Source of the DNA: Acidobacteriota bacterium | Lineage (GTDB): Bacteria > Acidobacteriota > Terriglobia > Bryobacterales > Bryobacteraceae | DNA length: 11,778 nt | Direction of reading: 5' to 3' | NCBI GenBank assembly: GCA_947466555.1 | Contig: CANIFK010000088.1 | Location: forward strand, 1-11,778 | Shown here: in pieces, positions 6,883-11,778 of the stretch | Layout: each line of letters opens with the position of its first letter | Position numbering within the stretch: position 1 is the stretch's first letter | The notes under the pieces: generated by a model | What the model was told of the DNA's origin: nothing | Database searches by the model: none | The model's input: the letters and a program-made list of their open reading frames with translations, nothing else | Program-made: the position numbers and the translations under genes

Positions 6883-6910
6883 ATTCTAGCTGACCAATCC
6901 GGACTGTGAG
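6883..6910 (-). promoter_or_regulatory. Possible promoter of the phosphatase-STAS operon
   Basis: On the minus strand, TAGAAT (6883-6888, five of six matches to TATAAT) follows CTCACA (6905-6910, four of six matches to TTGACA) with a 16-base spacer. Transcription would begin about three bases before the phosphatase ATG, which fits the lack of a ribosome binding site there. The -35 lies inside the left arm of the inverted repeat at 6904-6968. This comes from consensus matching only and is weak. Confidence 0.3.
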
Positions 6911-6968
6911 CTACTCGGATGTAACGAACCTTTGCGGCGAACGATCAGAATCGAGTAAGCTCACACAG
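6904..6968. repeat. Long imperfect inverted repeat in the divergent intergenic region
   Basis: The left arm CTGTGAGCTACTCG (6904-6917) and the right arm CGAGTAAGCTCACACAG (6952-6968) are reverse complements apart from three inserted bases in the right arm: 14 of 14 left-arm bases match. The arms are separated by 34 bases. The repeat sits between the divergent phosphatase and hydrolase genes, so it could be a paired operator for a dimeric regulator or a DNA-looping site. An RNA hairpin in the hydrolase leader is the alternative. Confidence 0.6.
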
Positions 6969-6999
6969 ATAGCCTGTTTGTTCGATTCAACACGAGGAC

Positions 7000-7005
7000 A
7001 AGGGA
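7000..7005 (+). promoter_or_regulatory. Ribosome binding site deciding the hydrolase start
   Basis: AAGGGA eight bases upstream of the ATG at 7014. It favours this start over the in-frame GTG at 6906, which has no such site and would add 36 residues without family similarity. Confidence 0.6.
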
Positions 7006-7013
7006 CCGACTTG

Positions 7014-7847
7014 ATGAACAACCCGTTCCGGATGGAACTCAACTTCTGGGGAGTACGAGGCTCCATCCCCACTCCGGCTCCGGAGAATCTGGGGTATGGG
7101 GGCAACACAACCTGCCTTGAATTGCGACTGGCTGACGGTTCCATCGTTGTCATCGATGGCGGTACGGGCGCCCGGAAATTGGGGCTCTCTTTGTTGCAAC
7201 GGTTCCCTGGACAGAGTTTGGACGTTTCTTTCCTGATGACCCATTTTCATTGGGACCACATTCAGGGCATTCCCTTTTTCGCGCCGCTGTACAGCCCGGC
7301 GAATCACGTTACGTTCCACTCCAGTAAGCCGCCTGAAGAGACGGCGGACATCCTGGAAGGGCAGATGACGAACCCGTATTTCCCTGTGCGGTTCGACCTG
7401 CTGGCGGCCAAGCGCGAGTTCGTGCAGATCTCCGATCGTCCGTTGGAAGACAACCGGCTGAGCGTGCATGCGTTCCCGCTGAACCATCCGCAAGGCGCCT
7501 CCGGTTTCCGGTTGGAGAGCCAGGGCGCGGTGGTGGTGCACGCCTGCGACCACGAGCATGGGGACCCCACGCTCGACCGCGTGCTGCGCGAAAACGCCGA
7601 GGGCGCCGACATTCTGGTCTACGACGCGCAGTTCACGCCGGAAGAGTACGAATCCAAGCGCGGCTGGGGGCACAGCACCTGGCTGGAGGCGATCCACGTG
7701 GCGCGCGATGCGAAGGTGAAGCAACTGGTGTTGGCGCACCACGACCCGTCGCATTCCGACGAGTTCCTGCGCAACGTGCTGGCACAGGCGCGCGAGAAAT
7801 TCGACAACGTTGTGATCGCGCAGGAAGGCCTGGCGATTCCGCTATAG
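7014..7847 (+). CDS. TaR3-like metallo-beta-lactamase-fold hydrolase
   Basis: The 277-residue protein has the MBL-fold metal signature T-H-F-H-W-D-H (residues 76-82: His77, His79, Asp81, His82). Later ligands are likely His158 (L-N-H-P), Asp179 (A-C-D-H), and His242 or His243 (L-A-H-H-D). The N terminus, with F-W-G-V-R-G-S-I-P-T-P at 11-21 followed by Y-G-G-N-T-T-C-L-E, is characteristic of the TaR3-like group of COG1235-related hydrolases. Some members are fused to or lie near signalling domains, and their substrates are mostly unknown. A phosphodiester, possibly a cyclic nucleotide, is a reasonable guess but unproven. No signal peptide is seen, so it is cytoplasmic. It converges on the adenylate cyclase gene, the two sharing their last six bases, which prompts the idea of a synthesis and breakdown pair. 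Translation starts at ATG 7014 with AAGGGA upstream; the frame is open from 6906. Confidence 0.9.
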   Translation: MNNPFRMELNFWGVRGSIPTPAPENLGYGGNTTCLELRLADGSIVVIDGGTGARKLGLSLLQRFPGQSLDVSFLMTHFHWDHIQGIPFFAPLYSPANHVTFHSSKPPEETADILEGQMTNPYFPVRFDLLAAKREFVQISDRPLEDNRLSVHAFPLNHPQGASGFRLESQGAVVVHACDHEHGDPTLDRVLRENAEGADILVYDAQFTPEEYESKRGWGHSTWLEAIHVARDAKVKQLVLAHHDPSHSDEFLRNVLAQAREKFDNVVIAQEGLAIPL

Positions 7848-10800
7848 GGCTTCGGGCGGGCGTTCGAAGGCCGTGCCGAAACGGGCCGTCTGGCTGCCTA
7901 CGGGCTGCACGGCGAGGCCGTTGGCGAAGTACATGGCGAGGTCCCGGCCGTCCTTGGTGCGAATGGGGCCGCGGGCTTCGCAGGCGATGACGTCTTTGAC
8001 GCGGGCGTAGGTGGCGGCGGAGATGTTGACGCGGTTGGGAACGCCGCTGGACTCCATGCGCGAGGCGAGATTGACGGTGTCGCCCCAGATGTCGAAGGCG
8101 AATTTTTTGACGCCGACGACGCCGGCGACGACGGGGCCGGAGTGGAGGCCGACGCGCAGTTTCCACGGCATGCCGCCTTCGGCGGCGCTCATTTCCATGG
8201 CGCAGGCGAGGATCTCCATGGCGGCCAGAACGGCGTTGACGGCGTGGGACTCGCTCTCCTCCGGCAGGCCGGCGACGAACATGTAGGCGTCGCCGATGGT
8301 CTTCAGTTTTTCCAGGCCGTAGCGGGCGACGATCTTGTCGAATTCGGTGAAGTAGCGGTGGAGATGGGCGACCAGTTCCTTGGCGGGGAGTTTTTCGCTG
8401 GAGAGGGTGAAGCCGACGAAATCGGTGAAGCAGACGGTGACGTCGTCGAAGTGGTGAGGCGTGACCTCGCCGGTGGAGCGGAGTTCTTCGGCGACGGGGG
8501 CGGGGAGGATGTTGAGCAGCAATGCTTCGGTGCGTTGTTCCTGGGCACGGATCTGGGCGGTGCGCTCGTCGACCAGGGCCTCCAGTTGCTGGTTGCTTTC
8601 GCGGAGCTTGCGGAGGCGCCATTGGAGGAGTTGCCAGATGACGGTGGCGGCGGCCAGGACGTAGAGCATGTAGGCCCACCAGGCGCGATACCAGGGGGCG
8701 AGGATGCGGAAGAAGATGGACGCTTCGGGCGTCATTTGGCCGTAGGGATTGCGGGCGCGGACGCGGAGCTGGTAGTTGCCTTCCCAGAGGTTGTTGAGAT
8801 CCTTCCAGGTTTCGTTGGTCCAGTTGGACCAGCGGCCGCCGGCGGTGTCGATGGAGACTTGATATTCGACGCGTTCGGGGGCGTCGAAGAAGGGTGCTGC
8901 GAATTCGACGCGGAGGTCGTTTTCGCCTTGCGGGAGCTCCAGGTTGCCGACGGGTTTGCCGAAGCCGCCGAACATGGTGTGGCGGGTTTCGGCGGCCTGG
9001 AGGCGGCGAATGTGGATGCGGAAGGGGTCGATGTCGGTGTTGGGCAGGGGTTCGCGGCGGATGAGCCGGCCATCGGGACCGGAGGCCCAGACGACGCCAT
9101 CGCGATCTGCCTGGAGCGCCCAGACCTCATCGAGGCCTGCGCCGAGGAAGGGCATGGGGCGCCAGTTTTTGGCGATATCCATGACGCCGTGATAGCCGGC
9201 ACCGCTTGCCCAGACGTTGCGCTGGCCGTCCTCGCGCATCAGCAGAACGCCGTGGGACCCATCGGCGAAGAGGGCGCCGATGGAATCGTCGGGCACGAAT
9301 TTCCGATCGGGACCGGAGAAGCGGACCAGCCCCTTTTCGGTGGCGAAGCGCAATTGGCCGCGGATGCGGAAGAGATTTTTCCAGCCTGGGGGGAGGCCGT
9401 CGGTTTCGGAGAATGATTCGACGGCGGCGGGCTCCTTGTCGAAATTGGCGCGGAGGATGCCGCTGCGGGTGGTGAACCAGACGCGGCCGTCGTCATCTTC
9501 GGCGACGGTGCGGAACTCCTGGCCGCCGCCGGCCACCTCGCCGGCCTTCTTCCATTCGGCGCCTTCGCGGCGGTAGCGGATGCCGCCGGTGCGAGAGGCG
9601 ACGTAGAGCACGCCGTCGCTGCGGGGCGAGAAGGACACGTCGTAGGCCACTTCGAGTTTGGCCTCCAGCTTCACCTTGTCGGCCGGCATGGAGTAGACGC
9701 CGTTTTGGGTGCCGATCCAGAGTTCACCGGGCCGGACGACAAGGGCGAAGACCGTTTCCTTAATGCCGTCGACGGCTTCAAATTCGGGCAGGCCGGCGGC
9801 CTTGGCGGGCTTCAGGCGGAACAGGCCGCTGGTGGTGCCGGCGTAGATCGTATCCTTCCAGCGGGCCAGGGTCATGAGCGTGCCGCGGAGGCCGCTCTGT
9901 TCGTCGAAGGCGGTGAGGTGGAGTTGGAAACGGGCGAGGCCATTGCTGGTGGTGAGCCAGACGCCGTTCTGGCGGTCGATGGCGGCGGAGGTGATGTACT
10001 CGCTGGGCAGGCCGTTGTCCTTGGTGATGGTGCGGAGGACTTTGCCTTCGGTGTTGGTGAGCAGCAGACCGCCGCGGAGGGTGCCGAGGGCGAGCAGATC
10101 CTTGTTCAACTGATGGAGCGTATAGAGCGAGGCATCTTTCAGCACGGCATCGGCGGCGAAGGGGAAGGGTTCGATGCCGGCGGCGGTCATCCGGAAGCAG
10201 CCTTTATTGGTGGCGAGAATGTCGTCGGCGCCGTGGCGGAAGACACCGCGCAGGTCGCTCTTGTCCAACTTGTCGCCGCCGGGAACCAGTTCGAGTTGCT
10301 CGTTCCGCAGGCGGTGCAGGCCGATCTCGGTGATATGCACGTGGAGAACGCCGTCGATGAGGTAGGCGCGGCGAAACCGTTTGGAGGATTTCCAGGTTTT
10401 CATCTCCCCCTTGGGACGCCAGCGCATGAGGCTTCCGGTGGAGCTGAAATAGACGCCATCGGCGGTGGCGGCGATACTCCAGACGTCGCCGAACTTTCGT
10501 TCTTCGGCGGGCAGTTTGTCGAGCAAGGAGACGAACTGGGCGTTGCCATGCGCGTCGGGCGCGAGGTAGCCGAGTTCGCCCTGGCCGCCGACAAAGACGG
10601 TGCCTTTGTCGTCCATCGCCAGGGAGCGCACGGTGCTGGCGTTGGGCAGGGCGATGCGGCGCCACTGCACGCCGTCGAACTCAACGAGGCCTTCGGTGTT
10701 GCCGAAGTACATGATGCCGCGGGGATCCTGGAGGACGGCCCAGTTCTGCGGCGAGGCGGCGTAGACCTTGGGAGCGTATTTTTCCAGCAGGAACTGGCCG

Positions 10801-10922
10801 GACTCCGGGTGCAGTTCGCGGGCGGAAGTCGGAGTGAGACCGCAGGAAAGCAACACCGCGACGGAGAGGATCCGTCTGGTGATCAACTGGCAATGGGTCA
10901 CCCGGAAACCGCGGTCGGGCAA
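7842..10922 (-). CDS. Transmembrane propeller sensor with cytoplasmic class III adenylate cyclase
   Basis: This 1026-residue protein begins with a Sec-type signal (basic RR, hydrophobic ILSVAVLLSCGL, cleavage after about Ala34). Residues about 45-640 form a beta-propeller of two-component-regulator repeats, for example D-N-G-L-P at 302-306 with G-V-W-L-T-T-S-N-G-L at 320-329, and E-L-W-I-G-T-Q-N-G-V at 400-409. A Y_Y_Y domain follows (about 660-740), then one membrane helix (748-768), a signalling helix ending in L-L-L-N-I-L-P (801-807) and a cyclase domain (822-1000). Catalytic residues are complete: metal Asp834 and Asp878, adenine-selecting Lys874 and Asp944, and Asn951 and Arg955 for the transition state. 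It should therefore make cAMP in response to a periplasmic signal, probably as a dimer. This repeat architecture is usually followed by a histidine kinase or GGDEF domain, so a cyclase output is less common. The start is TTG, backed by GAGGAG eight bases upstream; a GTG at codon 8 is the alternative. The closing bases overlap the hydrolase gene. Confidence 0.94.
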   Translation of the reverse strand: MPDRGFRVTHCQLITRRILSVAVLLSCGLTPTSARELHPESGQFLLEKYAPKVYAASPQNWAVLQDPRGIMYFGNTEGLVEFDGVQWRRIALPNASTVRSLAMDDKGTVFVGGQGELGYLAPDAHGNAQFVSLLDKLPAEERKFGDVWSIAATADGVYFSSTGSLMRWRPKGEMKTWKSSKRFRRAYLIDGVLHVHITEIGLHRLRNEQLELVPGGDKLDKSDLRGVFRHGADDILATNKGCFRMTAAGIEPFPFAADAVLKDASLYTLHQLNKDLLALGTLRGGLLLTNTEGKVLRTITKDNGLPSEYITSAAIDRQNGVWLTTSNGLARFQLHLTAFDEQSGLRGTLMTLARWKDTIYAGTTSGLFRLKPAKAAGLPEFEAVDGIKETVFALVVRPGELWIGTQNGVYSMPADKVKLEAKLEVAYDVSFSPRSDGVLYVASRTGGIRYRREGAEWKKAGEVAGGGQEFRTVAEDDDGRVWFTTRSGILRANFDKEPAAVESFSETDGLPPGWKNLFRIRGQLRFATEKGLVRFSGPDRKFVPDDSIGALFADGSHGVLLMREDGQRNVWASGAGYHGVMDIAKNWRPMPFLGAGLDEVWALQADRDGVVWASGPDGRLIRREPLPNTDIDPFRIHIRRLQAAETRHTMFGGFGKPVGNLELPQGENDLRVEFAAPFFDAPERVEYQVSIDTAGGRWSNWTNETWKDLNNLWEGNYQLRVRARNPYGQMTPEASIFFRILAPWYRAWWAYMLYVLAAATVIWQLLQWRLRKLRESNQQLEALVDERTAQIRAQEQRTEALLLNILPAPVAEELRSTGEVTPHHFDDVTVCFTDFVGFTLSSEKLPAKELVAHLHRYFTEFDKIVARYGLEKLKTIGDAYMFVAGLPEESESHAVNAVLAAMEILACAMEMSAAEGGMPWKLRVGLHSGPVVAGVVGVKKFAFDIWGDTVNLASRMESSGVPNRVNISAATYARVKDVIACEARGPIRTKDGRDLAMYFANGLAVQPVGSQTARFGTAFERPPEAL

Positions 10923-10930
10923 AGAAAGCG

Positions 10931-10936
10931 CTCCTC
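10931..10936 (-). promoter_or_regulatory. Ribosome binding site supporting a TTG start
   Basis: GAGGAG on the minus strand lies eight bases before the TTG at 10920-10922 and explains translation of the cyclase gene from this rare start codon. Confidence 0.7.
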
Positions 10937-11017
10937 GTGCAGATAAGCTCCGCGCTCAACTGCCGTCGCGGGTCCTCAATCTGTCAGTATGAGGCGTAAA
11001 CAGGTGGCGCGCAACGG

Positions 11018-11755
11018 CTAACGGCGGCGCAACCGGTGAAACGCCATGCCGGCGAGGGCGAGGGCGGCGGGAATGAAGGTGCCGGGTTCCGGAACGGTGG
11101 TCTGGCTCTGCGCGACGATCCCCTCCAGGCCGGCGACTTCGCCGGGGAGCAGGTCGATCGCCATGCGGGTGAAGACGTAGCGGGCGGGCTCGATAAAGGT
11201 GACGCTGGCCGACAGTTGAGTGAGCGGACTTACTTGAAGGAAATAGGGGTTGGAGCCGTCGATGCACTCAAAAGAATTGGACGTGTAGTTTGTTGGGCCG
11301 ACGCCGCCGATGGAATTCGGGACGGGGAATTGCGAAAAGGGCTGATCGGTGCAGGACCAGCGGGAAACGTAGATGGGGCCGGTGGGCGGGTCGAGCGAGA
11401 GGTCATCGCCGGCGACGATCGGCGGCGGGTCGATGACGTAGGAGACGAGGTACTGCTCGGCTTGGCCAGGGAGCACCGAATGGTTGAACGTTGACGGCAG
11501 CACGCCGTTGAAGAGCAGGGTGTTTTGGGAAGGATCCGGGGTGACGTAGATGTCGTTGGCGGTGACCGAGCCGAAGGAGGAGAGCTTGGAGAAATCGAAG
11601 CTGAAGAAGTTCAGGACGCCCGACGTGCAGGCGTTCAACTCGCCATAGTTCGCCTTGTAGTAGCTCAAGGTCTCCGGGACGCAGGGGGCGGCAAAGGCGT
11701 TCGCAGCGGACGCGAGTACAAACAAGCTAAGCAGAATAGACTTCGTATGGTTCAT
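11018..11755 (-). CDS. Exported PEP-CTERM protein of unknown function
   Basis: The 245-residue protein has a clear signal peptide (basic K5, hydrophobic ILLSLFVLASAANAFA, cleavage near Ala22/Ala23). It ends in a PEP-CTERM sorting tail: V-P-E-P-G-T-F at 221-227, a hydrophobic helix (228-239) and a basic end H-R-L-R-R-R. Such tails are recognised by an exosortase (EpsH/XrtA type), which is not in this window. The mature part has four cysteines (25, 43, 135, 164), able to form two disulfides, with a C-x-x-x-T-L-x-x-Y start and F-x-F-D-F near 51-55. This resembles a paralogous group I associate with Solibacter-type acidobacteria; that match is from memory. The mature part is otherwise not assignable. 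The ATG is supported by GAGGA seven bases upstream. It is followed at 95 bases by the cyclase gene on the same strand, with no strong terminator seen, so co-transcription is possible. Confidence 0.87.
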   Translation of the reverse strand: MNHTKSILLSLFVLASAANAFAAPCVPETLSYYKANYGELNACTSGVLNFFSFDFSKLSSFGSVTANDIYVTPDPSQNTLLFNGVLPSTFNHSVLPGQAEQYLVSYVIDPPPIVAGDDLSLDPPTGPIYVSRWSCTDQPFSQFPVPNSIGGVGPTNYTSNSFECIDGSNPYFLQVSPLTQLSASVTFIEPARYVFTRMAIDLLPGEVAGLEGIVAQSQTTVPEPGTFIPAALALAGMAFHRLRRR

Positions 11756-11762
11756 CTAGAAT

Positions 11763-11767
11763 TCCTC
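11763..11767 (-). promoter_or_regulatory. Ribosome binding site of the PEP-CTERM gene
   Basis: GAGGA on the minus strand, seven bases before the ATG at 11753-11755. The promoter must lie beyond the right end of the window. Confidence 0.7.
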
Positions 11768-11778
11768 ACACTGGACTA

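Noticed and set aside
6906..7013. A 36-residue N-terminal extension of the MBL hydrolase from GTG
   Set aside because: It overlaps the inverted repeat, has no family pattern or ribosome binding site, and the ATG at 7014 has AAGGGA.
8142..10946. Plus-strand frames of 424 and 413 codons opposite the cyclase sensor
   Set aside because: They are low-complexity Gly/Glu/Ala translations antisense to a gene with complete domains and catalytic residues.
1..11778. CRISPR arrays, insertion sequence ends, toxin-antitoxin pairs
   Set aside because: No regularly spaced repeats, transposase or small paired genes were found on reading both strands.

Overview
The window looks like chromosomal DNA of a high-GC Gram-negative soil bacterium, most likely an acidobacterium of the Bryobacterales/Solibacter type. 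The support is indirect: a PEP-CTERM exported protein, a very large periplasmic propeller sensor, a Tat-type sulfatase beside a DUF1501 remnant, and GTG/TTG starts. No rRNA or other taxonomic marker is present, so this placement is an inference of moderate confidence.

Left part (1-2529): a tRNA-Arg(TCG) gene, then a decayed tyrosine recombinase whose last codons lie a few bases past the tRNA 3' end. Next come an intact secreted sulfatase (minus strand) and, immediately upstream of it, the broken 3' end of a DUF1501-family gene. This block has C-rich plus-strand DNA, opposite to the rest of the window, and reads as the eroded edge of an island integrated at the tRNA.

Middle part (2530-7847): an APC-type amino-acid permease with a long cytoplasmic tail (minus), a stand-alone PilZ c-di-GMP receptor (plus), a GAF-SpoIIE phosphatase plus STAS antagonist operon (minus, RsbU/RsbV-type partner switching), and a TaR3-like metallo-beta-lactamase-fold hydrolase (plus). 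The PilZ and STAS genes overlap tail to tail by 4 bases. The phosphatase and hydrolase genes diverge from a short region that carries a long imperfect inverted repeat.

Right part (7842-11755): a 1026-residue transmembrane sensor with a periplasmic two-component-regulator propeller and Y_Y_Y domain, one membrane helix and a cytoplasmic class III adenylate cyclase with a complete ATP-type active site. It is convergent with the hydrolase; both genes end in the same palindromic hexamer. A PEP-CTERM exported protein lies upstream of the cyclase on the same strand. Overall, 4.9-10.9 kb is a cluster of signalling genes (c-di-GMP receptor, phosphatase/STAS switch, cAMP synthase, possible nucleotide hydrolase) with no transcriptional regulator in view.
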